Source: Vibrio azureus (GTDB lineage Bacteria; Pseudomonadota; Gammaproteobacteria; Enterobacterales; Vibrionaceae). From it: DNA of 64,000 bases. This document shows, piece by piece, positions 46,541 through 56,448 of this stretch (positions are counted from its first letter, which is position 1; every line of letters begins with the position of its first letter). Under the pieces are notes generated by a model. That model worked only from the letters and a program-made list of their open reading frames with translations, did no database searches and was not told the DNA's origin. The position numbers were made by a program, and so were the translations under genes. The DNA is taken from the NCBI RefSeq assembly GCF_002849855.1, contig NZ_CP018616.1, forward strand, positions 806,001-870,000, given 5' to 3'.

Positions 46541-47398
46541 TCAGTATAAAATTGAGTAAAGCTGCCGACGGTATTGGCTGGCTAGGGCGTTTCCTTGACC
46601 AAGGGCACTTAAAATATCCATAAAGGTCTTTTTCACTTCCCCATCACGTGCACCTAAATCAACTTTGAGTATGTTCCATAGCAGTGCCAGTGCTTCTTCA
46701 TCTCTTCCTACTTGGTTATATTGAATAGCCAGATCACATGCAAGCTCTTGGTTATCGGGCGCTTCAGATAACGCTTGCTCCAAACGCTGCAGCTCAGGAC
46801 TATCAACGGCTTGTAGGTGGAGATCTAATTTAGCTATCAGACCTTTATAGTAATTATCTTGGTATTCGAGTGGTATGCTTTCAAGGATTGCCTGTGCTCG
46901 TTCAAATTGCTTGGTTTCTAGCAGGCAATCGGCAGTTAAGAGCTTTACTTCTCCACGGTTCTGCCAATCCTCAGAGAGACTTTCTAATACCGTTAAAGCT
47001 TGGGTGTGTTCACCATTTTGCAGCAGTGCGTTTGCTTGCTTGAAAGACATCTCATCTTGGCTAGGTAAATGTTTTTGCAGCATTGAAGATACGGCCTCGA
47101 TTGTTTGAGGACCTCCCATACCGTCAACCGCTTGTCCATTAATAAATAAGGCAATCGTAGGAAGAACTTGCACACCAAATTGTGCAGCAAGGGCGGGTTG
47201 CTGCTCACAGTTAAGCAAAGCGAAAGTGAAAGCACCATTATATTGCTGAGTGAGCATTTGCAGATCAGGGATTATTTGTGCACTTTCCGGCTGGGCGCTG
47301 GCCCAAAAGTGAACTAAGACAGGGGTATTCATTGACCCTTCGAGTGTCTCGCGGAAGTTTTGTTCTGTTAACTCAACGATAAAAGGGGATTGCATCAC
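46541..47398 (-). CDS. ybbN: Thioredoxin-fold co-chaperone, YbbN/CnoX-like
   Basis: 285 aa. Residues about 1-110 are a thioredoxin fold (VLVHFWASAQPESAQIIPDL, VQVLPTIALFINGQAVDGM). The CxxC active site is replaced by AQPE-like residues, so no dithiol chemistry is expected. Residues about 120-285 are TPR-like helices (ANALLQNGEHTQALTVLESL, LACDLAIQYNQVGRDEEALA). In E. coli, CnoX protects proteins from oxidative aggregation and hands them to GroEL and DnaK. It is followed on the same strand by a short-chain dehydrogenase gene, as in E. coli. Confidence 0.92.
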   Translation of the reverse strand: MMQSPFIVELTEQNFRETLEGSMNTPVLVHFWASAQPESAQIIPDLQMLTQQYNGAFTFALLNCEQQPALAAQFGVQVLPTIALFINGQAVDGMGGPQTIEAVSSMLQKHLPSQDEMSFKQANALLQNGEHTQALTVLESLSEDWQNRGEVKLLTADCLLETKQFERAQAILESIPLEYQDNYYKGLIAKLDLHLQAVDSPELQRLEQALSEAPDNQELACDLAIQYNQVGRDEEALALLWNILKVDLGARDGEVKKTFMDILSALGQGNALASQYRRQLYSILY

Positions 47399-47507
47399 AG
47401 TTTCCTTGCTGGTTTTGTAGGGTTCTATCCAATGATGTGGCGATAAAAGCGTAAAAATTCAAGTGTCGAATCTCATAATGCTTTTGATTCCGTGATGTAA
47501 CTCTGAA

Positions 47508-48335
47508 TCACGCTGCTTGACGTAAAATCTTATCTAACCATCGTGTTGGCAGACACCGTTTTAAAATGGCAAACACCTTGGTTGGGGTGGTAATTCGGTA
47601 CCTTATCTTAGGTTTTTTACTTGTTAAAGCCTGTAAGACGGGATCAATGCAAGCCGTTGCCGGAAGAACAAACTTATTATTTGATTTTGTTTTTTTGAGG
47701 CGCTCTTTTTGCTCAAGGTAAGCATCGCGATGCGGACTATTGTCAGTGTTTATCCATCGTTCAAAGGCGATTAGGGCGTTAGCTCTGAATTGTGTTTCAA
47801 TAGGACCCGGTTCGATTAAAACAACTTTAATATTGGTGTCCATGAGTTCCAAACGTAAAGTGTCTGTCCAGCCTTCAAGAGCAAATTTAGATGCATTGTA
47901 GGCACCACGATATTTCATCGCCGCAAAGCCAAGTACAGAGCTGTTTTGAATGATCCGTCCCTCACCTTGGGAACGCATATGGGGCAGGATCTCAGTGACG
48001 AGCTGATGCCAGCCAAAAAAGTTAGTTTGAAATTGTGCTTGTAGAGCTTGCGTTGACAAGTCCTCCAAGGCTCCAGGTTGTCCATAGGCGCCATTATTAA
48101 ACACGGCATAGAGGTTACCCTGACAGAGTTCTAGAGCTTGTTGTACACCACTTGAAATACTCTGAGGGTTATCAAGATCAAGTTGGATGCATTGCAGACC
48201 TTCTTGCTTTAGACGTTGGACATCATGTGCATTTCGACATGAAGCAATGACTTGAAAACCTTCTTTTTGTAAGGCATGAGCACACACGTAGCCGATACCC
48301 GTTGAACAGCCAGTAATTAAGATGGATTTTTTCAT
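47508..48335 (-). CDS. Short-chain dehydrogenase, YbbO-like
   Basis: 275 aa. SDR motifs: ITGCSTGIGYVCAHAL (TGxxxGxG cofactor site), NNGAYGQPG, ILQNSSVLG-like IIQNSSVLGFA, and catalytic YRGAYNASKFALEG (YxxxK). C-terminal extension LQALTSKKPKIRYRITTPTK. Probably an NADP-dependent aldehyde or ketone reductase. It forms a likely two-gene unit with ybbN (109 nt). The pair is flanked by inverted composite repeats. Confidence 0.92.
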   Translation of the reverse strand: MKKSILITGCSTGIGYVCAHALQKEGFQVIASCRNAHDVQRLKQEGLQCIQLDLDNPQSISSGVQQALELCQGNLYAVFNNGAYGQPGALEDLSTQALQAQFQTNFFGWHQLVTEILPHMRSQGEGRIIQNSSVLGFAAMKYRGAYNASKFALEGWTDTLRLELMDTNIKVVLIEPGPIETQFRANALIAFERWINTDNSPHRDAYLEQKERLKKTKSNNKFVLPATACIDPVLQALTSKKPKIRYRITTPTKVFAILKRCLPTRWLDKILRQAA

Positions 48336-48362
48336 ATTCGGTCTTAAGGATTCCTTTCAAGA

Positions 48363-48630
48363 TATACCCAAATAACCTCAAGATGCTGCGTTCAGCGAGA
48401 TTACCTTAACTCTCAGGCGCGGCAACGATTCGAAGATATAGTCGTTCTACATTGAGAATCGTTAACAAAGTCTGAGAGTTAAGGTCACTCGCCCTTTGGG
48501 AGCGTGTCACTGAGCCGACTTCTTTCGTCAGACAACTTGGAAAGAGCCTGCTATTCCACTTCGTCGTCTTCCTTGAATTCAACTCAGTGACCTCGCTCTG
48601 AATCAAGCACCTTGAGGTTACTTGGGTATA
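48363..48630. repeat. Compound repeat: inverted type A joined to type B
   Basis: The left ~143 bp (48363-48504) are type A in reverse orientation relative to 46364-46520. The right ~126 bp (48505-48630) are type B as at 44070-44216. The join lies at agcg|tgtcactgag. It fills most of the 419-nt gap upstream of the SDR gene and contains no real ORF. Confidence 0.85.
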
Positions 48631-48729
48631 GTGCTCAGTTTTTATTAAACAATAAATAATAAAGATTCAGGTTTGAACACAAGCCATAGGTGAGTGTATT
48701 GATGTTGTGTTGAACGCTGAAAAGCGGTT

Positions 48730-48742
48730 ATACCCAAGTGGA
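48730..48742. repeat. Half-copy of the palindromic repeat
   Basis: tatacccaagtgg only. Left edge of the consensus, just after the end of the epimerase gene. Confidence 0.5.
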
Positions 48743-48754
48743 TATAATCATTCA

Positions 48755-49669
48755 TTATATTCTGTGGTGAAGCAAGTGTTTGAGAGCGGGTTCTACTCGT
48801 GAATAACTGAACTTAAATCCCAACTCAGTGAGCTTCTTAGGTTTGGCTCTTAGGCTATCGAACAAGAGGCAAGATGATTCTCCCATTGCGAGCTTCATCA
48901 CCCACTTAGGAGTATAAAGGATATGAGGCCTTTTGAGTGTTTTAGCTAATGCCCGACTAAATCGGCGATTACTCACAGGATGTGGGGCGCAAAGGTTAAA
49001 CTCTCCATTTGCGTGAGGGGTATCTAGTAAATACATAATCGCACGGACCATATCAAGGATATGTATCCAAGGCATATATTGGTTGCCTCTGCCAATAGGA
49101 CCACCTAAACCAAGCTTATAAGGTAACAACATCTTGGCGAGAGCGCCTCCCTGTTGTCCAAGAACGACTCCCGTTCTTAAAATACAAACACGAGTTTGGT
49201 TCGATGCCGCCCGTTTTGCGATTTGTTCCCACTTTTCACAAACGGTATGGGTAAAGACATTGCTGTGTACGTGAAGACACTCATCAAAAGGATGGGCTTG
49301 CTGATCGCCATAATAGCCAACGGCAGAACCGCTGATGAAAACTGTCGGCGGTTCTGTACTGGCATGAATTAATGCGACGATGCGTTCGGTGATTGACCAA
49401 CGGCTTTGACAAATACGCTCTTTCTGTTTTTGGTTCCAGCGCTTGTCGGCAATAGGTTCTCCAGCGAGATTAATAATAGCATCAACATGATTAAGGTCTT
49501 GGAGGCCATCAAGGTTATCAAGATACTCGATGTTGCCGACGTCAGTATGTTGCAGTCTTTGTTTGGCTTTAGCTGGATTACGTGTGAGTAACATAACTTG
49601 GTGAGTGGTCAGCAGCTTGAGTAGTTCTGAGCCAATAAATCCTGTCCCGCCAGTGAGTAGTATCTTCAT
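48755..49669 (-). CDS. TIGR01777-family NAD-dependent epimerase (YfcH-like)
   Basis: 304 aa. Extended SDR with KILLTGGTGFIGSELLKLL at the start, INLAGEPIADKRWNQKQKER (family signature), FISGSAVGYYGD, GAIGRGNQYMPWIHILD-like motif and C-terminal ALKHLLHHR. Related to the SulA/YfcH/cell-division-inhibitor-like proteins; a nucleotide-sugar or quinone substrate is unknown. Stands alone between repeat-rich gaps. Confidence 0.93.
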   Translation of the reverse strand: MKILLTGGTGFIGSELLKLLTTHQVMLLTRNPAKAKQRLQHTDVGNIEYLDNLDGLQDLNHVDAIINLAGEPIADKRWNQKQKERICQSRWSITERIVALIHASTEPPTVFISGSAVGYYGDQQAHPFDECLHVHSNVFTHTVCEKWEQIAKRAASNQTRVCILRTGVVLGQQGGALAKMLLPYKLGLGGPIGRGNQYMPWIHILDMVRAIMYLLDTPHANGEFNLCAPHPVSNRRFSRALAKTLKRPHILYTPKWVMKLAMGESSCLLFDSLRAKPKKLTELGFKFSYSRVEPALKHLLHHRI

Positions 49670-50046
49670 GTTCGCTCTTTTATTGAAATTCTATCTGGGT
49701 GTACCCAAGTAACCTCGTTAGTTAAGCATCTTGAGTTTTGTTGGGTTTATTATAGTCGTTATAAACAAAGAGTGATCAGTTCAAAGAGTTATATATTTAA
49801 TTTAATTAATATAATTAACTGAATTTTATTGAATTACACTTTCCAAAAAGTGACTGATTCCAAGAGCGTTGCCAGTATCTTTAGGTGTTTTTAGCTGAAT
49901 CCTTTGGTTATCTTCTCAATTAATCTCAAGATGCCTCATTCGGAGCGAGTTCAATGAGTCGAATTCAAGGAAGACAACGTTGCATATTTATGGTCTGAAG
50001 TTTATCATTTTTTTGTTTATACTTAACCTTCTAAGGACTTTTTCTT
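49670..50046. other. 377-nt gap with two diverged repeat copies
   Basis: Repeats at 49699-49749 (tacccaagtaacctcgttag, ttaagcatcttgagttttgt, tgggttta) and 49914-49982 (tcaattaatctcaagatgcc, tcattcggagcgagttc). The divergent promoters of the epimerase and zinc-ribbon genes lie here. No gene seen. Confidence 0.6.
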
Positions 50047-50256
50047 ATGCCTCTCGTTGCTTGCCCTGTGTGTGAGAAACAAATTTCCAAACGTGCTCAT
50101 GCTTGCCCAGGATGCGGTGAACCTGATCCACTCAATCATCTGGCAAAATCTAAGCTTTTTTCATTCGTCTTTTGGGTCATCGCATTATCTGGTTTGGGCT
50201 ATGTCGCTTGGTTTTACTTAGTCCCTATGGTCGTGGAGATACTTAGGAACCATTAA
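50047..50256 (+). CDS. Small zinc-ribbon membrane protein
   Basis: 69 aa. N-terminal treble-cysteine zinc ribbon: CPVCEKQISKRAHACPGCGE (Cys pairs CxxC and CxxC), then one membrane helix (FSFVFWVIALSGLGYVAWFYL). Similar small zinc-ribbon plus TM proteins are common in vibrios, function unknown. Nearest neighbour toxS is on the opposite strand. Confidence 0.75.
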   Translation: MPLVACPVCEKQISKRAHACPGCGEPDPLNHLAKSKLFSFVFWVIALSGLGYVAWFYLVPMVVEILRNH

Positions 50257-50416
50257 AGTTTGTAGGCGTTGCAGGTTGAGATAATTTGGGGCGTTTGTGA
50301 CATAGGGAGATTCCACTGAGTGGAAACTTAAGCACTTCGAAAGAATCTTTTTACTTCAATGATTTACCCTTCCCACCCACGAAAGGGAAGGGTATTCCCT
50401 TTCAAAGGCTGGTGTC

Positions 50417-50467
50417 ACAACCAGCCTCTTGAGGTGATTTGTGCATAAAGAGGTGGCTTGGGTATAC
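50417..50467. repeat. Diverged palindromic repeat downstream of toxS
   Basis: aaccagcctcttgaggtgat and ggtggcttgggtatacc. Weak match to the family. It lies at the end of the toxRS transcript, where an earlier aagggaagggtattcccttt inverted repeat (50381-50403) may also help termination. Confidence 0.5.
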
Positions 50468-50470
50468 CGA

Positions 50471-50986
50471 TTAATTCCTAAATAATACGGACGAACCATG
50501 GCTTAAGCTTGTTAGCAGTAAGGTTTTTTCGTTAACAACGTCAATACGTCGGCTTTGCTCTGCATCAAGTTTGAAAATCTGAGTAATGAGCCGTAGTTGC
50601 TCCTCGGTGAAATCTTGTGACTGCGATGCTGAGATATCTTTAAACTCTGAAGGTGTTACGAGTAGATAATCATCACTCACTTCCCAATTGCCTTTTTCCG
50701 AGATATTAATGGTTGACTCTTCATTAGAACCTTGAGCAAACAGCTTAATGTTTGCGACACGTAAATACTCACCATTAGGTAAATATTTTACATTGGACTC
50801 AACATTTACCTTCCTTAAAGGGCCCACTGTGTCGTCTGGCAACTCTTCGTTTATTAGAGTCACCATGACAGACTGCCACTCACTTGCGGTCAGAACTTGC
50901 TCGACTTTAAGGTCACTTCCCCAATAAAGCCAACCACTAAAAATGGCAGAGGTGGCTAAAATGGCGCAGGCAATTCTCTTCTTCAT
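50471..50986 (-). CDS. toxS: ToxS transmembrane regulatory partner of ToxR
   Basis: 171 aa from the ATG at 50986, one nt after the toxR stop. N-terminal membrane helix (KRIACAILATSAIFSGWLYW), then a periplasmic beta-rich domain (ALLNEELPDDTVGPLRKVN-like, LRVANIKLFAQGSNEE, VVNEKTLLLTSLSHGSSV). ToxS stabilises the periplasmic domain of ToxR. The upstream frame to 51034 would overlap toxR and has no ribosome site of its own. Confidence 0.93.
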   Translation of the reverse strand: MKKRIACAILATSAIFSGWLYWGSDLKVEQVLTASEWQSVMVTLINEELPDDTVGPLRKVNVESNVKYLPNGEYLRVANIKLFAQGSNEESTINISEKGNWEVSDDYLLVTPSEFKDISASQSQDFTEEQLRLITQIFKLDAEQSRRIDVVNEKTLLLTSLSHGSSVLFRN

Positions 50987-50987
50987 T

Positions 50988-51863
50988 TTAACTTCCTTTC
51001 TTACAGATATCAGTGGGGTCGTTCCGATTTGCAAATATACGTAATGTCACGTTCTCGAATGAATAATCTACAGCGTGAATATAGTTGAGAATTAACTGGT
51101 TATTTTGCCCACCCGTTGCAATCACTTTAATGGGTAATGATTCCTCAACGTGATGCTCTACGTAACGTTGGATACATTGTTCAACTGAGGGTAACCATTG
51201 GCTTAGTTGTGGGTGGTTCACGGGAGTTAAAACGGGGACGTCATTGAATCTAGCCACTTCCCTGAATTTAGATTCAGCAGGGTTTGTAAACAGAAAAACA
51301 AAAATAGGCAATAAAATGGCGGCAATGACCAATGATCGTGATGTCCAGTTCGCTTTTTTCTGAATGGCTTTGGGTTTGCTCTGTGGTACCGCGGGTACTG
51401 ATTCTAAATTAGCGTCAATTGCGGTATCACCAATGCCACTATTTGGAGACTCTTCACCAACTAAGGCCTCTTCTTCTTGAATGACTTCGCTATCGTTAAC
51501 AGTATCCGTCATCAAAGGATTCAGACGTTCAACAGAACAAATTAGTTGATAACCTCGTTTAGGAACAGTTTTCACAAATTGTGGTGACTTTGTGGAATCT
51601 TTTAACAACTTTCGTAATGTTGAAATTGCCTGAGTTAAGCTTGAATCATCTACTTCAAAGCCCTGTTCTCGCCATACAAACTCATGAAGCTCACCTCGAG
51701 TCAGGATTTGATTGGGCCTTTCTGTCAACATCAGAAGAATGCGACTTTCATTACTGCCTAATCGGATCAGTTCATTGTTACTCTGTTGATCAGTGAGTGA
51801 ATTACTATTTGGGTCAAAGACGAATCTCTGAGCTAGCAGAAATTTGGTGCCAATGTTTGTCAT
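50988..51863 (-). CDS. toxR: ToxR transmembrane transcription regulator
   Basis: 291 aa. N-terminal winged-helix OmpR-type DNA-binding domain (RLGSNESRILLMLTERPNQI, LHEFVWREQGFEVDDSSLTQ, AISTLRKLLKDSTKSPQFVK, TVPKRGYQLIC), an acidic/Pro-rich tether (about 115-175), one membrane helix (SLVIAAILLPIFVFLF) and a periplasmic domain of about 90 aa with cysteines in VEQCIQRYV and PTDICKKG. Controls outer-membrane porins and, in V. cholerae, virulence. Coupled to toxS; divergent from htpG, as in V. cholerae. Confidence 0.96.
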   Translation of the reverse strand: MTNIGTKFLLAQRFVFDPNSNSLTDQQSNNELIRLGSNESRILLMLTERPNQILTRGELHEFVWREQGFEVDDSSLTQAISTLRKLLKDSTKSPQFVKTVPKRGYQLICSVERLNPLMTDTVNDSEVIQEEEALVGEESPNSGIGDTAIDANLESVPAVPQSKPKAIQKKANWTSRSLVIAAILLPIFVFLFTNPAESKFREVARFNDVPVLTPVNHPQLSQWLPSVEQCIQRYVEHHVEESLPIKVIATGGQNNQLILNYIHAVDYSFENVTLRIFANRNDPTDICKKGS

Positions 51864-52016
51864 TTAGTTCTTCTTAGGTGGATATGTTTGAAAATATGTT
51901 GGTTTCAACGGAGCCGCTCGGAGGCCACTAACCGATGCCTACTATTTTTTAGATGATTTTATGCCATAAGGATAATTAAATTTTTCTAAAAAAACACTGA
52001 TTTTAGCAATATTGAC

Positions 52017-52044
52017 CTTGAATTTACATTTGTCAGCCACATGT
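52017..52044 (+). promoter_or_regulatory. Heat-shock (sigma-32) type promoter of htpG
   Basis: -35-like cttgaa (52017-52022), 14-nt spacer, -10-like ccacatgt (52037-52044), close to the RpoH consensus CTTGAA-N13/14-CCCCATNT. htpG is a known RpoH gene. Leader about 80 nt. Confidence 0.7.
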
Positions 52045-52132
52045 TAATGGAATCACAGTTGTGCCTTTTCGACAGGCAATGGCTAGGGCTTTCTCATAAA
52101 AGTCTGTTTAATTAGGATATTATGGAGCAAAC

Positions 52133-54034
52133 ATGAGCGAAACCGTATCTCAAAACAAAGAAACACGTGGATTTCAATCGGAAGTCAAGCAGTTACTTCA
52201 TTTAATGATTCACTCTCTGTATTCAAACAAAGAGATCTTTTTGCGCGAGTTGATATCGAACGCATCGGATGCATCAGATAAATTACGTTTCCAAGCACTT
52301 TCCAACTCTGATTTATATCAAGGTGATGCAGATTTAGGCGTAAAACTGTCTTTTGATGCAGAAGCAAACACATTGACGGTTTCTGATAATGGTATTGGTA
52401 TGAGCCGTGAAGATGTGATTGAACATCTTGGCACCATTGCAAAATCAGGAACTGCAGAATTCTTCTCTAATCTCTCAGATGAGCAGAGTAAAGATTCTCA
52501 ATTGATCGGTCAGTTTGGTGTTGGCTTCTACTCTGCATTTATTGTTGCAGATGCGGTTACTGTTCGTACTCGTGCTGCTGGATTGCCATCTGATGAAGCC
52601 GTACAGTGGCACTCTTCGGGTGAAGGTGACTACACCATTGAGAATATTAATAAAGAAAGCCGCGGTACCGATATCATCCTTCACATGCGCGAAGAAGGAA
52701 AAGAATTCCTTAACGAGTGGCGTTTACGTGAAGTGATCAGTAAGTATTCTGACCATATTGGTATCCCCGTCTCCATTCAAACAGCCGTTCGTGATGATGA
52801 AGGCAAAGAAACTGGCGAGAAGAAGTGGGAACAGATAAATAAAGCGCAAGCGCTTTGGACGCGAAATAAATCGGATATCTCCGAAGAAGAGTACCAAGAA
52901 TTCTATAAGCACGTCTCACACGACTTTGCTGATCCGCTAACTTGGAGTCATAACCGAGTTGAAGGTAAGAACGATTACACTAGTTTGCTTTATATTCCAG
53001 CTAAAGCCCCTTGGGATATGATGAATCGAGACCACAAGTCAGGTCTAAAATTGTATGTGCAACGTGTCTTTATTATGGATGATGCAGAGCAATTCATGCC
53101 ATCATATCTGCGTTTTGTCCGTGGTTTGATAGATTCAAATGACTTACCGCTCAATGTGTCTCGTGAAATCTTACAAGATAATAAAGTTACTCAGTCATTA
53201 CGTAATGCTTGTACTAAGCGTGTACTTACTATGCTGGAACGCATGGCTAAGAATGATGAAGAAAAATATCAATCATTCTGGAAAGAGTTTGGCCTTGTAT
53301 TGAAGGAAGGCCCGGCTGAAGACATGGCTAATAAAGAGAAAATTGCCAGTCTACTTCGCTTTGCTTCGACAGAGTTAGATTCTGCGGAGCAAACAGTGAG
53401 TCTTGCGTCTTATGTTGAGCGTATGAAGGAAGGTCAAGATAAGATCTACTACTTGACGGCCGATAGCTATGCAGCAGCTAAGAATAGCCCTCACCTTGAG
53501 CAATTTAAAGCCAAAGGGATAGAAGTGCTTCTAATGTTTGACCGCATTGACGAATGGTTGATGAACTACCTCACTGAGTTTGATGGCAAATCATTCCAAT
53601 CTATTACCAAAGCAGGTTTGGATCTCAGCCAGTTTGATGACGAAACAGCAAAAGAAAAGCAAAAAGAAACCGAAGAAGAATTTAAATCTGTGGTCGAACG
53701 CACCAAAGCTTACTTAGGCGATCGTGTTAAAGAAGTTCGTACTACCTTTAAATTAGCGACAACACCTGCTGTGGTTGTGACCGATGACTTTGAAATGGGT
53801 ACACAGATGGCGAAGCTGTTAGAAGCTGCGGGACAAGCGGCTCCTGAGGTCAAGTATATCTTCGAAATTAACCCTGAGCATGCTTTAGTTCAACGCATGG
53901 CAGACGAAGCTGATGAAGAGACATTTGGTCGCTGGGTTGAAGTACTACTTGGTCAAGCAATGCTGGCAGAACGTGGCTCTATTGAAGACTCGTCTCAGTT
54001 TGTAGGCGCCATTAATAAACTGTTAATTCAATAA
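52133..54034 (+). CDS. htpG: Hsp90 chaperone HtpG
   Basis: 633 aa. Bergerat ATPase domain with [38 protein letters not shown] and [15 protein letters not shown]; middle domain with [20 protein letters not shown] and [14 protein letters not shown]-terminal dimerisation domain. The eukaryote-like acidic linker is absent, as in bacterial HtpG. Full length. Divergent from toxR. Confidence 0.98.
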   Translation: MSETVSQNKETRGFQSEVKQLLHLMIHSLYSNKEIFLRELISNASDASDKLRFQALSNSDLYQGDADLGVKLSFDAEANTLTVSDNGIGMSREDVIEHLGTIAKSGTAEFFSNLSDEQSKDSQLIGQFGVGFYSAFIVADAVTVRTRAAGLPSDEAVQWHSSGEGDYTIENINKESRGTDIILHMREEGKEFLNEWRLREVISKYSDHIGIPVSIQTAVRDDEGKETGEKKWEQINKAQALWTRNKSDISEEEYQEFYKHVSHDFADPLTWSHNRVEGKNDYTSLLYIPAKAPWDMMNRDHKSGLKLYVQRVFIMDDAEQFMPSYLRFVRGLIDSNDLPLNVSREILQDNKVTQSLRNACTKRVLTMLERMAKNDEEKYQSFWKEFGLVLKEGPAEDMANKEKIASLLRFASTELDSAEQTVSLASYVERMKEGQDKIYYLTADSYAAAKNSPHLEQFKAKGIEVLLMFDRIDEWLMNYLTEFDGKSFQSITKAGLDLSQFDDETAKEKQKETEEEFKSVVERTKAYLGDRVKEVRTTFKLATTPAVVVTDDFEMGTQMAKLLEAAGQAAPEVKYIFEINPEHALVQRMADEADEETFGRWVEVLLGQAMLAERGSIEDSSQFVGAINKLLIQ

Positions 54035-54052
54035 CGCTAAATTTCTTAAAAG

Positions 54053-54075
54053 GCTCGCAATTATGCGAGCTTTTT
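54053..54075 (+). terminator. Rho-independent terminator of htpG
   Basis: gctcgca-atta-tgcgagc followed by ttttt. Perfect 7-bp stem. Confidence 0.9.
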
Positions 54076-54271
54076 ATTGATATCTTAACAAAGCCTACGG
54101 TATACGGGTCTAGAAACCGCTTAGATATGGTTCATTAAGCGGCTCAAGAGCTTGCTAGTGAAAGCTTACCTTTATTGCATTCTTTGACTTTATTTTGCGT
54201 GTTGTAGGTACAAGCTGTGTTAGAATCTCAGCTATTGATTAGTCAGGCGTGTATTTTTGCTCGCCATTGCA

Positions 54272-54360
54272 TTATACCGAAACTTATCGTGGTAAGCGTG
54301 GGTAATCTTATCGGAAGCGAAGACTTATCGAAAATGTAAATACTGTGAGCTTCGGTATAA
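54272..54360 (+). promoter_or_regulatory. Large inverted repeat in the adk leader region
   Basis: ttataccgaa (54272-54281) and ttcggtataa (54351-54360) are a perfect 10-bp inverted repeat enclosing 69 nt that contains further short repeats (acttatcg twice). It ends 26 nt before the adk start. It could be a structured 5' leader. The rest of the 352-nt gap holds the htpG terminator and the adk promoter. Confidence 0.45.
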
Positions 54361-54383
54361 CTTTTAAATTTTAAAGAGGATAA

Positions 54384-55031
<648 letters not shown>

Positions 55032-55072
55032 TTTGTTGATGATATAAGTTTTTATAATATCAAGCGGCCAAC

Positions 55073-55086
55073 GGGTCGCTTTTTTT
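55073..55086 (+). terminator. Terminator of adk
   Basis: agcggcc/ggtcgct short stem (one G-T) with tttttt. It is directly followed by the partial repeat element at 55086. Confidence 0.7.
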
Positions 55087-55162
55087 ATATCTTCGAATCG
55101 TTGCTGCGCCTGATAGCTAAGTTCACCTCGCTGAACGCAGCATCTTGAGGTTACTTGGGTAT
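55086..55162. repeat. Partial type A repeat fused to the adk terminator
   Basis: tatatcttcgaatcgttgct, gcgcctgatagctaagttca, cctcgctgaacgcagcatct, tgaggttacttgggtata. Matches the right half of 46364-46520 in the same orientation. The remaining 351-nt adk-hemH gap has a further short trace at about 55292 (ttgaagttatctgggtaa) and the hemH promoter. Confidence 0.8.
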
Positions 55163-55382
55163 AAAGAAATTAAGCTTGTAAGAAATCGAGCATTTTGGCG
55201 CTATTTGATATAATTAAAGTGACAAAAAAATCAATTAAACCAATGGTAATATTGAACAGCTCAAAAATGCCGTATCGTCCAACATTGTACCTTGAAGTTA
55301 TCTGGGTAATAAGTTGGCTTTTTAGATGAACTATTTGTAAGCATTACCGTATGTATACAGCCGTTTACCGTTCTGAGGAATT

Positions 55383-56345
55383 ATGAAAAATAACAACAAG
55401 ACAGGGGTACTTCTGGTAAACCTTGGTACACCAGATGAGCCCACTGCACCAGCTATCAAGCGTTTCTTAAGCCAGTTTCTTCATGACCACCGAGTTGTAG
55501 ACATGACCCGTTGGCTTTGGTGTCCTCTATTGCACGGAGTGATTTTGCCTATTCGAGCCCCTAAAGTTGCCAAGCTTTATCAATCCGTGTGGATGGATGA
55601 GGGCTCACCACTAATGGTGTATTCGAAGCGGCAAGCGGCGAAGCTCGCTTCTGCACTTGATATGCCAGTTGAACTGGGTATGACTTATGGTAACCCAAGT
55701 TTGCAAACAGGATTGGAAGCCCTGCAAGAAAAAGGGGTAGAGCAAGTCATTGTTTTACCCTTGTACCCACAATACTCCGGTACCACAACAGCCGCGGTAT
55801 CAGACGGTTTGACAAAAGCTTTTCAGCAAATGCCAGTGATGCCGGAATTTAGTTTTATTCGTGATTATTATCGCCATCCTAAATACATTGCGGCATTGGC
55901 AGAGTCGGTACGTCGTCACCGGCAAGAGCACGGGCGAGGAGAGTATTTACTCTGTTCCTACCATGGCATCCCTAAGCGTTATGCAGATAATGGCGATATC
56001 TATCCAAATCATTGCGAAGAGACGACTCGTTTGCTTGGTGAGGCTTTAGAGTTAAATGAAGATCAAATAGGTATGACATATCAATCTCGGTTTGGCCGTG
56101 AAGAATGGCTGCAACCATACACTGATAAAACATTAGAAAAGCTACCCGCTCAGGGTAAGAAGCGCCTCGATATTGTTACACCTGCGTTTTCTTGTGACTG
56201 CTTAGAAACACTTGAAGAGATCTCTGAGGAATGTAGAGAAATTTTTCTGGAGGCTGGTGGGGAGCAATTTAGTTACATACCGTGCTTGAATGACGATGAC
56301 TTGCATATAGATATGATGGCAGACTTAGTCTCAATGAAAGCCTAA
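55383..56345 (+). CDS. hemH: Ferrochelatase
   Basis: 320 aa. [20 protein letters not shown] start, [46 protein letters not shown] with the catalytic histidine, [16 protein letters not shown] and [14 protein letters not shown] with the family glutamate. Inserts iron into protoporphyrin IX in the last step of haem synthesis. ttctgaggaat precedes the ATG. A clear terminator follows. Confidence 0.98.
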   Translation: MKNNNKTGVLLVNLGTPDEPTAPAIKRFLSQFLHDHRVVDMTRWLWCPLLHGVILPIRAPKVAKLYQSVWMDEGSPLMVYSKRQAAKLASALDMPVELGMTYGNPSLQTGLEALQEKGVEQVIVLPLYPQYSGTTTAAVSDGLTKAFQQMPVMPEFSFIRDYYRHPKYIAALAESVRRHRQEHGRGEYLLCSYHGIPKRYADNGDIYPNHCEETTRLLGEALELNEDQIGMTYQSRFGREEWLQPYTDKTLEKLPAQGKKRLDIVTPAFSCDCLETLEEISEECREIFLEAGGEQFSYIPCLNDDDLHIDMMADLVSMKA

Positions 56346-56381
56346 TCTAATTAATGCTTTTATGAAGAGACAGAGAGTAAA

Positions 56382-56410
56382 AAGGGTTGCAGATGCAACC
56401 CTTTATTTTT
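56382..56410 (+). terminator. Terminator of hemH
   Basis: aagggttgc-agat-gcaaccctt followed by tattttt. Convergent with the peptide transporter gene, may serve both. Confidence 0.9.
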
Positions 56411-56448
56411 AAATACACTAGGAGCGAGTCTTACAACTTGTTACTCTG

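Noticed and set aside
49177..49365. Small ORF inside the TIGR01777 epimerase gene
   Set aside because: Shadow frame with no independent ribosome site.
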